From Halorarum salinum (GTDB lineage Archaea; Halobacteriota; Halobacteria; Halobacteriales; Haloferacaceae), in assembly GCF_013402875.1 (NCBI RefSeq), contig NZ_CP058579.1, forward strand, positions 2,852,001 to 2,916,000: a stretch of DNA of 64,000 nt. The letters are read 5' to 3'. Positions 51,542 to 60,556 of this stretch are shown here, piece after piece. Numbering within the stretch: the first letter of the stretch is position 1; each line of letters starts with the position of its first letter. A program made the translations under genes and the position numbers. The notes beneath the pieces were generated by a model that saw nothing but the letters and a program-made list of their open reading frames with translations, searched no databases and was not told the origin of the DNA.

Positions 51542-52624
51542 GTGTCCCGCGTCGACGGCGCTCCCGCCGAACTCGTTCGCGACGCTCTCGACGACGGCGA
51601 TCCGTTCCCCGGGACGGGAGGGTTCGCGGGGAGGATCGACGGCCGGCTCGTCCGTGACGTGCTGGGCCGGCGACCCGTCTTCTCCGAACCGGGGGACCCG
51701 AACACGTGGAGTTTCGATCCCACCGACCTCGCCGATCCGCGTCCGGTCCCCGCCGGCGCCGTTCGCGGTTCGAACGGCGACGAACTGCAGTGGTCGCTCC
51801 CCGACCCGGATCCGGCATCCCACGACGATGCCCAGGCGGCCGTCACCGACGTCGTGGGGGCGGCGCTCGACGACGTCGTCCCGTCGAACCTCGCCGTCGC
51901 CTTCTCCGGCGGCGTCGACTCGGCGCTCGTCGCGACGGGCGTCCCCGACGCGCCGCTGTTCGTCGCCGGATTCGACGGTGCACACGACGTCTCCGCGGCG
52001 CGGGAGGCCGCGAGGCTGATGGGGCGTGACCTCCGGGTCGTGGAACTGACCCACGGGGACCTCGAACGGGCGATTCCCGAGGTCGCGGGCGCGACCGGAC
52101 GGACGAACCCGATGGACGTCGCCATCGCGCTCCCGCTCCACCTCGTCGCCGAGCGCGCGAGGAACGCGGGGTTCGACCGGCTCGCCGTCGGGCAGGGCGC
52201 GGACGAACTGTTCGGCGGGTACGCGAAGGTCGTGGAGCCCGCCTCGGACCGTCGGGTCGAGGCGGACACGGTCCGCGGGGCGAGACGGGAGACGGTGCTG
52301 TCGCTTCCCGACCAGCTCGAGCGGGACGTGCTCGCGATCAGAGCCGCCGGCGTGGAACCCGTCGCGCCGCTGCTTCACGACCACGTCGTCGAGGCGGCGC
52401 TCCGGCTACCTGCCGAGTTGATCGCCACCGGCGACGAGCGGAAGGTCGCGCTCCGTCGCGCGGCTTCGGGGCTGGTACCTGACCCCGTCCGGGAAGCGGA
52501 CAAGAAGGCGGTCCAGTACGGCACGTACGTCTCGCGGGAACTGGACCGACTCGCGCGCCGTGCCGGCTTCAAGCGACGTATGGAGAACCACGTCGGGCGG
52601 TACGTGGAGTCGCTGCTGGAGTGA
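51542..52624 (+). CDS. Asparagine-synthase-like PP-loop protein
   Basis: This 360-residue protein (GTG start) has the PP-loop AFSGGVDSALVATG and GQGADELFGGYAK, typical of asparagine synthetase synthase domains, and the C-terminal helical part (LDRLARRAGFKRRMENH). It lacks a full N-terminal glutaminase. Such proteins form an AMP-activated amide or related product. It is operonic with the PHP gene; the product is unknown. Confidence 0.75.
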   Translation: MSRVDGAPAELVRDALDDGDPFPGTGGFAGRIDGRLVRDVLGRRPVFSEPGDPNTWSFDPTDLADPRPVPAGAVRGSNGDELQWSLPDPDPASHDDAQAAVTDVVGAALDDVVPSNLAVAFSGGVDSALVATGVPDAPLFVAGFDGAHDVSAAREAARLMGRDLRVVELTHGDLERAIPEVAGATGRTNPMDVAIALPLHLVAERARNAGFDRLAVGQGADELFGGYAKVVEPASDRRVEADTVRGARRETVLSLPDQLERDVLAIRAAGVEPVAPLLHDHVVEAALRLPAELIATGDERKVALRRAASGLVPDPVREADKKAVQYGTYVSRELDRLARRAGFKRRMENHVGRYVESLLE

Positions 52625-52777
52625 CGTCGTAGGGGCCTCCGAACGTGGTCGGAACGACGCGTGGCTGGCGAACACGCGGTGCGGGCTCCCGGACGGCGCT
52701 GCACCGCGCAACCGCGTGGCGCCGCCCGATCGTCGTCAGGTCACGGGGGGTCTGCTCCCGTCTTCGTACTTGAACCT

Positions 52778-53257
52778 TCAGCGGGCGCCCGAGACGACCT
52801 CGATCGCCTCGATCCCGATCTCGGTCGTGTCGGCGTCGACGTCGCCGGCCCGTAGCCGTTCGGCGTCGTACCACTCCCACGCCTCGGGCGGCGCCTCGTT
52901 CGCGGGGGCGGGTGGCGCGATCGCCCGCGATCCGACGTGCGCGAAGTAGATGAGGTCGACGTGCTGGTGGCCCACGGAGCCGTCCTCGTGGACGTTGATG
53001 TCGTACAGCATCGTGTGGCGCGGATCCGGCAGCGTCCGACCGGCCGGCGCGTCGACGGGGTCGGTGTCGTCCACTAGTTCCGGTTCGAGCCCGGTCTCCT
53101 CGTACGCCTCTCTGAGCGCGGCCTCGTGGGGGAGTTCGTCGCGGTCCAGGTGGCCGCCCGGCGGGACGTGGATGCCGAGTTTCGGGTGTTCGTGCAGGAC
53201 GGTCGCGCCCTCGTTGACGAGGTAGACGGTCGCCGTGATGTGGCGAGTACACTCCAT
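52778..53257 (-). CDS. Nudix hydrolase
   Basis: This 159-residue protein has the Nudix box: GGHLDRDELPHEAALREAYE followed by ETGL, matching GX5EX7REUXEEXGU. The N-terminal TATVYLVNEGATVL is a typical strand. Substrate (nucleotide or sugar diphosphate) unknown. Confidence 0.85.
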   Translation of the reverse strand: MECTRHITATVYLVNEGATVLHEHPKLGIHVPPGGHLDRDELPHEAALREAYEETGLEPELVDDTDPVDAPAGRTLPDPRHTMLYDINVHEDGSVGHQHVDLIYFAHVGSRAIAPPAPANEAPPEAWEWYDAERLRAGDVDADTTEIGIEAIEVVSGAR

Positions 53258-53370
53258 GGCTACCGCTCTCGCGTGCGTGACTTCTGGGTTGCGAACTCGG
53301 CCTCGCGATCACGAACGGGGAACGACGAACCCACGAATCCGGCCCCAAACCGTCGGAACGGCCGCCGTCG

Positions 53371-54351
53371 TCAGTCGAGTCGGACCTCCTCCTCGGCCTC
53401 GAGCAGCTCGTGGTAGCGGTTCCTGATGGTGACCTCGGAGATGTTCGCCACCTCGCTGACCTCGCTCTGTGTGACCTTCTCGTTGGTGAGAAGCGACGCC
53501 GCGTAGACGGCGGCCGCCGCGAGCCCCACGGGCGACTTGCCCGAGTGGACGCCCTGGGCCTTCGCGGTCGAGAGGAGCTTGCGGGCCCGCCGCTCGGCCT
53601 CCTCCGAGAGCTCGAGTTCGGAGGCGAACCGGGGGACGTACTGCTCCGGGTCGGCCGGCTGGATCTCGAGGCTCAGTTCGCGGACGACGTAGCGGTAGGT
53701 CCTGGCGATCTCGTCCTTCTCGACCCGCGAGACGCTCGCGATCTCGTCGAGCGAGCGCGGCGTCCCCGCCTGCCTCGCTGCCGCGTACAGCGCGGAGGTG
53801 GAGACGCCCTCGATGGACCGGCCCGGAAGGAGATCGTCGTTCAGCGCGCGGCGGTAGATGACCGAGGCGGTCTCGCGGACGTTCTCCGGGAGGCCGAGCG
53901 CGCTGGCCATGCGGTCGATCTCGCCGAGCGCCTGCTTCAGGTTCCGCTCCTTCGAGTCCCGCGTCCGGAACCGCTCGTTCCAGGTCCGGAGCCGTTGCAT
54001 CTTCTCCCGCTGGCGGCCCGAGAGCTGGTTGCCGTAGGCGTCCTTGTTCTGCCAGCCGATGTTCGTCGAGAGCCCCTTGTCGTGCATCATGTTGGTCGTG
54101 GGGGCGCCGACGCGGCTCTTCTCGTCCTTCTCGGCGGCGTCGAACGCGCGCCACTCGGGCCCGCGGTCGATCTCGTCCTCCTCGACGACGAGCCCGCAGT
54201 CGCGACAGACGGTCTCGCCCCGCTCGGAGTCGGCCACGAGGTCGCCGCCGCACTCCGGGCACGCCTCCCGCTGGCGCTCCTCGCTCGTCTCGGATCGTTC
54301 GTCCTGTCGTCTCGTACGGTCGTCCGCGTCGTCTCGGACGTTTTCGCTCAT
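53371..54351 (-). CDS. tfb: Transcription initiation factor IIB (TFB)
   Basis: This 326-residue protein has the N-terminal zinc ribbon CPECGGDLV...CRDCG and two cyclin repeats with the B-finger-like PTTNMMHDKGLSTN. TFB bridges TBP and RNA polymerase at the promoter. The genome likely has several tfb genes; which paralogue this is cannot be told. Confidence 0.93.
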   Translation of the reverse strand: MSENVRDDADDRTRRQDERSETSEERQREACPECGGDLVADSERGETVCRDCGLVVEEDEIDRGPEWRAFDAAEKDEKSRVGAPTTNMMHDKGLSTNIGWQNKDAYGNQLSGRQREKMQRLRTWNERFRTRDSKERNLKQALGEIDRMASALGLPENVRETASVIYRRALNDDLLPGRSIEGVSTSALYAAARQAGTPRSLDEIASVSRVEKDEIARTYRYVVRELSLEIQPADPEQYVPRFASELELSEEAERRARKLLSTAKAQGVHSGKSPVGLAAAAVYAASLLTNEKVTQSEVSEVANISEVTIRNRYHELLEAEEEVRLD

Positions 54352-54587
54352 TATGAATGGTTGGGGACCGGGGAGATGGGTCTCAGCCCTGTTCGTCGTA
54401 TACTGTGTCGTATCGCAGGCGACTTAACTGTGGCGGCAGATTACGGCTCGGCCCTGCCGGAAAGCTTGCGTCCGAACGCGAGCGGGGGCTCTCGAACGTG
54501 GCCATCCCGGAGGTGGAACACACCGTCCGAAGCGGGCGGATGCAAGCTATCGAAACCCTTACTCCCGGTCCGGGACAGCCTTCGACA

Positions 54588-54890
54588 ATGACGGACACCG
54601 CCGACGCGGGGGACGCGGACGACGAGGTGGACCCCGATGCGGTCCGCCACGTCGCGGACCTCGCCAGGGTCGACCTGACCGACGCGGAGGCCGCGGAGTT
54701 CGCCGAGCAGTTCTCGGACGTCCTCTCGTACTTCGAGGCGCTCGACGAGGTGCCGGCCGTCGAGGACGAACCCGACCTCGTGAACGTGATGCGCGCCGAC
54801 GAGGTCCGCGAGGGGCTCACCCAGGAGGAGGCGCTCGCGAACGCCCCGGAGTCCGAGGAGGGGTACTTCAAGGGCCCCCGGGTGTCGTAG
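54588..54890 (+). CDS. gatC: Glutamyl-tRNA(Gln) amidotransferase subunit C
   Basis: This 100-residue protein has VRHVADLARVDLTDAEAAEF, VLSYFEALDEV and the C-terminal EGYFKGPRVS, the GatC signature. It chaperones GatA in making Gln-tRNA and is placed directly before gatA. The ATG at 54588 is chosen by family length. Confidence 0.92.
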   Translation: MTDTADAGDADDEVDPDAVRHVADLARVDLTDAEAAEFAEQFSDVLSYFEALDEVPAVEDEPDLVNVMRADEVREGLTQEEALANAPESEEGYFKGPRVS

Positions 54891-56162
54891 ATGGCCGACT
54901 ACAACGCGTTCGTCACCAAGACGACCGTCGAGGGCGCCGACGAGGGGCCGCTGGCCGGGACGACCGTCGCCGTCAAGGACAACATCTCCACCGAGGGCGT
55001 CAGGACGACGTGCGGGTCGGCGATGCTCACCGAGTACGTCCCCCCGTACGACGCGACGGTCGTCGAGCGCCTGAAGGACGCCGGCGCGACCGTCGTCGGG
55101 AAGGCGAACATGGACGAGTTCGGGATGGGCGGGACGACGGAGACGTCGGCGTTCGGTCCCGTGAAGAACCCGGCGGACCCGGAGCGCGTCCCGGGTGGCT
55201 CCTCCGGCGGATCCGCCGCGGCCGTCGCGGCCGGCCAGGCCGACGTCGCGCTCGGTTCGGACACCGGCGGATCCGTCCGGAACCCGGCGGCGTTCTGCGG
55301 CGTCGTCGGCATCAAGCCCACCTACGGGCTCGTCTCCCGGTACGGCCTCGTGGCCTACGCGAACTCCCTCGAACAGATCGGCCCGCTCGCGCCCACCGTC
55401 GAGGAGGCGGCCGCCCTGCTCGACGTCGTTGCGGGCCCGGACGGGAACGACTCCACGACCCGGGAGGAGGGCGCCGACTCGAACTACGCGGCCGCCGCGG
55501 ACGGCGACGTCGAGAGCCTGACCGTCGGCGTCCCCGCCGAACTCGCGGAGGGGGCAGACGAGGCGGTCGCCTCGACGTTCGAGGACGCGCTGGCGGACCT
55601 CGAATCGCGGGGCGCCGAGACGGTCGAGGTGTCGCTCCCGTCGGTCGAACACGCCGTGCAGGCGTACTACGTCATCGCGATGTCGGAGGCGTCCTCGAAC
55701 CTCGCGCGGTTCGACGGCGTCCGCTACGGCGTCTCCGGCGGGGAGGGCAACTGGAACGAGTCGTTCGCGCGCGCCAGGGAGGAGGGCTTCGGCCCGGAAG
55801 TGAAGCGACGTGTCCTCCTCGGGACGTACGCCCTCTCGGCGGGCTACCACGACAAGTACTACAAGAAGGCCCAGGACGCCCGCGCGTGGGTGAAGCGGGA
55901 CTTCGACGAGGCGCTCGCGGAGGCCGACGTCCTCGCGACCCCCACGATGCCGGTGCTCCCGCCGAAGCGCGGCGAGAGCCTCGACGATCCGCTCTCGCTG
56001 TACCTGATGGACGCGAACACCGTCCCGGTGAACCTCGCGAACCTCCCCGCCGTCTCGGTGCCGGCCGGCGAGGCCGACGGCCTCCCCGTCGGGATGCAGT
56101 TCGTCGGGCCGAAGTTCGGCGAGGAGACGATCGTCCGGGCCGCGAGCGCCGTCGAGTCGTAA
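54891..56162 (+). CDS. gatA: Glutamyl-tRNA(Gln) amidotransferase subunit A
   Basis: This 423-residue amidase has the Lys-cisSer-Ser triad: Lys29 in AVKDNIS, Ser104/105 in GGSSGG, and Ser128 in DTGGSVRNP. It releases ammonia from glutamine for GatB. The start follows gatC with no gap. Length is slightly short versus bacterial GatA, as is normal in archaea. gatB is not in the window. Confidence 0.93.
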   Translation: MADYNAFVTKTTVEGADEGPLAGTTVAVKDNISTEGVRTTCGSAMLTEYVPPYDATVVERLKDAGATVVGKANMDEFGMGGTTETSAFGPVKNPADPERVPGGSSGGSAAAVAAGQADVALGSDTGGSVRNPAAFCGVVGIKPTYGLVSRYGLVAYANSLEQIGPLAPTVEEAAALLDVVAGPDGNDSTTREEGADSNYAAAADGDVESLTVGVPAELAEGADEAVASTFEDALADLESRGAETVEVSLPSVEHAVQAYYVIAMSEASSNLARFDGVRYGVSGGEGNWNESFARAREEGFGPEVKRRVLLGTYALSAGYHDKYYKKAQDARAWVKRDFDEALAEADVLATPTMPVLPPKRGESLDDPLSLYLMDANTVPVNLANLPAVSVPAGEADGLPVGMQFVGPKFGEETIVRAASAVES

Positions 56163-56474
56163 CCCCGCCCCCGTTCGACGATCCTCCCACGTGCAGGTTT
56201 CAGCGGCCCTCGAACCGTTTCTAGCGGGCTGCTCGCTTCGAGTTCGTTCGGCCCGATCGATGAACGCTATTGAAATCTCTGATATCTAGTAAGAAATGAA
56301 TAACATTCCTTATGTACTCCCGGTACTTTATTTGAGAATGGGGCTGTGGCGGTCTGAAACCGTCGATTCTGACCGACCTTCATCGAATCCTGAGTTTTCA
56401 AATCGATTCAGTTATCGAAGTGGCAGGAATATTTAGGTAATTATTCCTCTGTATCTCCCCCCGAACGAAACGTC
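56163..56474 (+). promoter_or_regulatory. AT-rich gap before the hydrophobic micro-gene
   Basis: No gene is seen in this 312-base gap. It is the most AT-rich stretch of the chromosomal part, with GATATCTAG-like motifs, and a TATA-like ATATTTAGGTAA at 56429-56440 about 40 bases before the next ATG. The AT content suggests recent acquisition or a regulated promoter. Confidence 0.5.
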
Positions 56475-56606
56475 ATGTCCGACAACCCGGTCAAGACCTA
56501 CCTCGCATCGCACCCGAGAGCCTGCGGCGCCGTCTTCATGATGTGCATGCTGCTCGCCAGCGCGGGCAACGCGGCGGCGACGGCGTCCTGCTTCAACGGC
56601 CCGTAA
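56475..56606 (+). CDS. 43-residue hydrophobic micro-protein (DUF7503-like)
   Basis: It starts MSDNPVKTYLASHPRACG, has one hydrophobic helix (AVFMMCMLLASAG), and ends with a Cys and Asn-Gly-Pro. The HPR, AGN and terminal GP match a family of haloarchaeal micro-proteins known to me as DUF7503-like. Its stop is directly next to the stop of the convergent CHAT gene. It could be a pore or membrane target of the CHAT protease; that is inference only. Confidence 0.6.
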   Translation: MSDNPVKTYLASHPRACGAVFMMCMLLASAGNAAATASCFNGP

Positions 56607-58742
56607 TCATATCTTCGAGAAGTCGAGTTCGTCCGACCACTGCAGTTCGTGATCGATAATTAACGGCGTCCGCTTCTGTTTGGTAGTCGATTGAAGGTTT
56701 TCCCTTTCTATCGTCAGGGTCGGCGGCCTGCTACCGAGGAGATAATACGCCCCGTCCTCGTCGAAGTGATCGACGAAGAAGCTCCCGGCGCCGTAGCTCC
56801 GGTTAGGGACGACTCGATGAGTGATCTCGAATCGGTCCTCCGAAGGTTTGTTCCGCGTCATGATCTCGACCAACGTCGGGGCACCGCTATCAGCCTGACA
56901 CAGCGTCACCCCGGCGTCGCCGACGACCGAGTACGCCCCGCCGACGACGTGGACCTTCTTCACGACGTCGAGGACGCCGTGGAGGTCGAAGCCGTAGTCG
57001 AGCAGTCGCGCCATCGTCCGGCCGGCGTTCGTCGCCATGATGTTGCCGACGTCCGTCGTCGTCACCAGCCCGCCGATGCTGCCGGCCCGGACGAGTTCCA
57101 TCCCCTGGGTGTAGGAGGTGCAGGCGTTCAGGAGGAACGCCTTCACGCCGGTCCCCTCGAGGGTGTGGAGGTCCAGATACCCGTCCGAACACTTCATCCC
57201 CTCGGCGTCGACGTGGCCGACGAAGTGGAGGAAGTCGTGTTCGGCCGCGAGCAGCTCGCGCAACTGCTCGCACGTCAGGTCGAACGCGATGTCGATGTCG
57301 AACTCGAGGTAGTCGCGGAAGCCGTAGAGCTGTTCGGTCTCCTCGCGCATCTCGTCCTCGTTGCAGACGACCTGGACGTCGATGACCCGCGACTCCGAGG
57401 CAGGCTGGTCGAGCCGTCGGCGGTACGAGCCGACCGTCGGCTTCGAGGCGCCCACGGGGTAGCCGTCGCCGACCCAGACGTGCCCCACCGTGTCGACCGG
57501 CTCGGGGGTGACGACCGTCTCGTCCTCGAAGGCGTCCCCGTCGACCCCGACCCCGCCCTCGTCCTCGGATCGGTAGAAGTCGCCCAGCGAGTCCTCCTGC
57601 CGCTCGGCTGCCGCCGGGATCGCCTCGGGGTTCCTGATCGCCGAGAGGTCGTTCACGACGAACGGGAGCAGCTCCGCGCTGGAGGGCTCGGGCGCCACGT
57701 CCGCGGTGAGGTGCCAGTCGAGGAGCCCCGAGAGATCGTCCGTCGGGACGTCGACGTAGGCGGCGAGACGCTCGTCGAGCGGGAGGTCGTACAGCCGGCC
57801 GAGGTCCAGGTCGACGCGCTCGTCGACGACGCGGCGCTCGTGGAGGTCGACGTCGTAGAACCCCTCGGTCCGGACGACGCAGTCGAGCAGGAACACGTGT
57901 TCGAGGAACTCCCTCGTCTCGGCCGCGAGGCCCCCGCCGTCGAGACGGTGGGTCGTCCCGGCGGCCGTGACCGCCGGCGCGTCGCCGGGAACCACCGTCG
58001 CCCCGAGGTAGTACGCGAGCGTCGCGACGGTGTACACCGCACCCCACTCCTCGGGGACGGCGATCCTGACCCCGGTCCCGGGCGGGGCGGCGAACGACGG
58101 AATCTCGCGCTCGTCCCCGAACGAGACGAGCGGCGGGTGCCCACGCAGCGTGGGGAACGAGCGTTCGGGGGAGGTGGTTGCGAGCGCCGACCCGAACGTC
58201 GAGACGGCGTCCATCAGGCCCCGTGGCGTCTCCGGTACCGTGACCGTGCCCGCGGGCCGCCCGTGGAACGACCGGGCGCCGACGCGGACCGTCCGGGTCC
58301 CGTCGTACTCGAACCGCGTTCGGTCCCCCTCGCTGTCGATGCGGAACGGGCCGTCCAGCCGGAGGTACAGCTTCATCGGGGCGGACGACACCTCCAGTTC
58401 GTACCGTCCCGCGTCGATCGCCGTACACTGTCCCGGCGGACAGGAGTCGACCGGCGACCCGTCCTCCCGGACGTACACGGCCACGGGCTTCCGGAAGGCG
58501 AGGTGGTCGGTCTCCACGGTCACGGCCGAGTCGACGGGGAACACGAAGCCGTCCGCGTCGGTCGCGCGTCGGCCGGCGCCGCCCGCGTCGACCCTGAACG
58601 ACACGTCCTCGATGTCGTCCCGGACCAGCAGGTCCTCCCCGTCCCGTTCGAACCGTATCACCGTCGGCGCCCCCCGCACGGTCGACACCGGCGACGGCCG
58701 CCCTCGTCGTCCCCCCAACGTCGTCGCATTCGGGATGGACAA
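56607..58742 (-). CDS. CHAT-domain protease-like protein
   Basis: This 711-residue protein has a C-terminal CHAT (caspase-like) domain: HFVGHVDAEG with His510 and LLNACTSYTQGMEL with Cys541 form the catalytic dyad. The N-terminal 370 residues are a beta-rich domain (FDGPFRIDSEGDRTRFEYDG-type strands) and the middle is acidic. CHAT proteases cut gasdermin-type or other targets in bacterial immunity. The start codon is TTG at 58742 behind a TTTAATA box; GTG at 58661 is an alternative. It is convergent with the micro-gene and adjacent to it. Confidence 0.75.
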   Translation of the reverse strand: MSIPNATTLGGRRGRPSPVSTVRGAPTVIRFERDGEDLLVRDDIEDVSFRVDAGGAGRRATDADGFVFPVDSAVTVETDHLAFRKPVAVYVREDGSPVDSCPPGQCTAIDAGRYELEVSSAPMKLYLRLDGPFRIDSEGDRTRFEYDGTRTVRVGARSFHGRPAGTVTVPETPRGLMDAVSTFGSALATTSPERSFPTLRGHPPLVSFGDEREIPSFAAPPGTGVRIAVPEEWGAVYTVATLAYYLGATVVPGDAPAVTAAGTTHRLDGGGLAAETREFLEHVFLLDCVVRTEGFYDVDLHERRVVDERVDLDLGRLYDLPLDERLAAYVDVPTDDLSGLLDWHLTADVAPEPSSAELLPFVVNDLSAIRNPEAIPAAAERQEDSLGDFYRSEDEGGVGVDGDAFEDETVVTPEPVDTVGHVWVGDGYPVGASKPTVGSYRRRLDQPASESRVIDVQVVCNEDEMREETEQLYGFRDYLEFDIDIAFDLTCEQLRELLAAEHDFLHFVGHVDAEGMKCSDGYLDLHTLEGTGVKAFLLNACTSYTQGMELVRAGSIGGLVTTTDVGNIMATNAGRTMARLLDYGFDLHGVLDVVKKVHVVGGAYSVVGDAGVTLCQADSGAPTLVEIMTRNKPSEDRFEITHRVVPNRSYGAGSFFVDHFDEDGAYYLLGSRPPTLTIERENLQSTTKQKRTPLIIDHELQWSDELDFSKI

Positions 58743-58811
58743 TCCTCCAGATCGTATTAAAGCGTTACGCGCCGTCGCTCCGACGTCGACTCCCGATTCC
58801 GCCGGAGCCGA

Positions 58812-60452
58812 CTAGCGCCGCCAGAACTCCGGCGTGAGACACGCCAGCACCGGGATGATCTCCAGCCGGCCGATCCACATGAGGACCACCATCAGCAGCT
58901 TGGCCGGCGCGGAAAAGCCCAGATAGCTCCCCATCGGGCCGACCGCCCCGAACCCAGGACCGACGTTCCCGAGGGTCGCGGCGACGGCGCTCATCGTGGC
59001 GAGCACGCTCAGCCCCTGTCCGACGCGAGCGGCGTCGAGGAACAGGACGAGGGTACCCAGGAAGAACAGCACCAGGTACAGCGCGGTGAACGCGAACACG
59101 CCCCGGATGCCGTCCTCGTCGAGCGGCCGGCCGTTGAGCCGGACGGGGCGGACCGCCGCGGGGTGGGACGTCGTGAACAGCTCCCGTCGGACGGTCTTGA
59201 GGACGATGTACCACCGGACGACCTTCACGCCGCCGCCCGTCGAACCGGCCGACCCGCCGACGAACATCCCGAACAGGAGCGCGTACTTGAGCACCGGGCT
59301 CCAGGCGTTGAAGTCGGTGTTCGCGTAGCCGGTCGTCGTCACGATGGAGACGACCTGGAACAGCGCGTGACGAATCGACGGCTCGACGCTCGCGCCGACT
59401 GCCGCCGCGACGTCCGTCAGATACGCCGTCTCGAAGGTCCCTCCGCTCGGCGCGGTTTCGACGAACCCCGAGCCCGTGAAAAGCACCGCGGAGACGATTG
59501 CTCCCAGCACGCCCAGCACCCCCAGGAACGCCCGCCACTCCTGATCCTCGAACAGCCGCGTCCGGTCGCCGGCAAGCGCGTGCCAGAACAGCGCGAAGTT
59601 CGTCCCGGCCACGACCATGAACGGGATGACGACCCACTGCACCGCCGCCGAGAACGCCTCGATGGACCGCGCCTCGGGGGAGAACCCGCCGGTCGGCATC
59701 GTCGTGAGTCCGTGTGCGACGGCGTTGTAAAGGTCCATGTTCGGCGCTAGCCCGGGCATCCCGAGCGGCGGGCCGACGACGTGTAACCCGTACAGCAGGC
59801 CGATCTCGATCGCGGTGAAGCCCATGTACGCGGCCCAGAGGATGCGTGCCGTCCTGGCGATCCGTGGCGTGAACTTCTCGATTCCGGGGCCCGGCGCCTC
59901 CGCGTCCATGAGCTGTGCGCCCCCCACCGACAGTTCCGGGAGGATGGCGACCGCGAGCACGACGATTCCCATCCCGCCGAGCCACTGGGTGAGCTGTCGC
60001 CACAGCATGACGCCGCGGGTGTGGGAGTCGAACGAGATGTCGCCCAGCACCGTCGCGCCCGTCGTCGTGAACCCGGACATGGCCTCGAACAGCGCGTTCG
60101 CCGGGTTCCCGAGCGTCGAGTCCGGGTGGATCGGAGCCATCAGCCCCGGGACGCCGTGCGCCTCGACGAGATACGGCACCGACCCGACGACCGCGACCGC
60201 GAACCACGTGAATGCCACCATCAACAGCCCCTCACGGGCGCCGAGGTCCGGGTCGGGATCGAGCCGTTCGAGGGCGGTGCCGAGTCCGGCGGTGAGGAGG
60301 ACGGCGACGACGAACGGGACGACGCTCTCGGCGTAGTACAGCGAGACGAGGAGCGGCACGAGAAGCGGGATCGAGAGGTACCTGAGCACGGTCCCGACCA
60401 GACTCAGACTGGCCCGGTACCGTACCGTGACCGCCCAGGCCCTTCGCGACAT
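58812..60452 (-). CDS. TrkH-family potassium transporter
   Basis: This 546-residue membrane protein has the TrkH pore repeats: FEAMSGFTTTGATVL, AHGLTTMPTGGFSPEAR and VVSIVTTTGYANTDF, GNVGPGFG. It imports K+. It is longer than the other TrkH here and its gene ends the trk cluster. The open frame reaching 62138 is a shadow. Confidence 0.88.
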   Translation of the reverse strand: MSRRAWAVTVRYRASLSLVGTVLRYLSIPLLVPLLVSLYYAESVVPFVVAVLLTAGLGTALERLDPDPDLGAREGLLMVAFTWFAVAVVGSVPYLVEAHGVPGLMAPIHPDSTLGNPANALFEAMSGFTTTGATVLGDISFDSHTRGVMLWRQLTQWLGGMGIVVLAVAILPELSVGGAQLMDAEAPGPGIEKFTPRIARTARILWAAYMGFTAIEIGLLYGLHVVGPPLGMPGLAPNMDLYNAVAHGLTTMPTGGFSPEARSIEAFSAAVQWVVIPFMVVAGTNFALFWHALAGDRTRLFEDQEWRAFLGVLGVLGAIVSAVLFTGSGFVETAPSGGTFETAYLTDVAAAVGASVEPSIRHALFQVVSIVTTTGYANTDFNAWSPVLKYALLFGMFVGGSAGSTGGGVKVVRWYIVLKTVRRELFTTSHPAAVRPVRLNGRPLDEDGIRGVFAFTALYLVLFFLGTLVLFLDAARVGQGLSVLATMSAVAATLGNVGPGFGAVGPMGSYLGFSAPAKLLMVVLMWIGRLEIIPVLACLTPEFWRR

Positions 60453-60556
60453 ACTCCGGGCCACTCGACTGACCGGTATGAATTCCCCGTTTCTGACTCG
60501 CGGCGGGACGCTCCGGGCCCGTCGGGAGCGTCCGGCCGGCGATCCGGACGCCCGCG

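Noticed and set aside
56475-56606. Gasdermin homologue
   Set aside because: At 43 residues with a single helix it is far too short; any analogy to the gasdermin/CHAT system is functional guesswork only.
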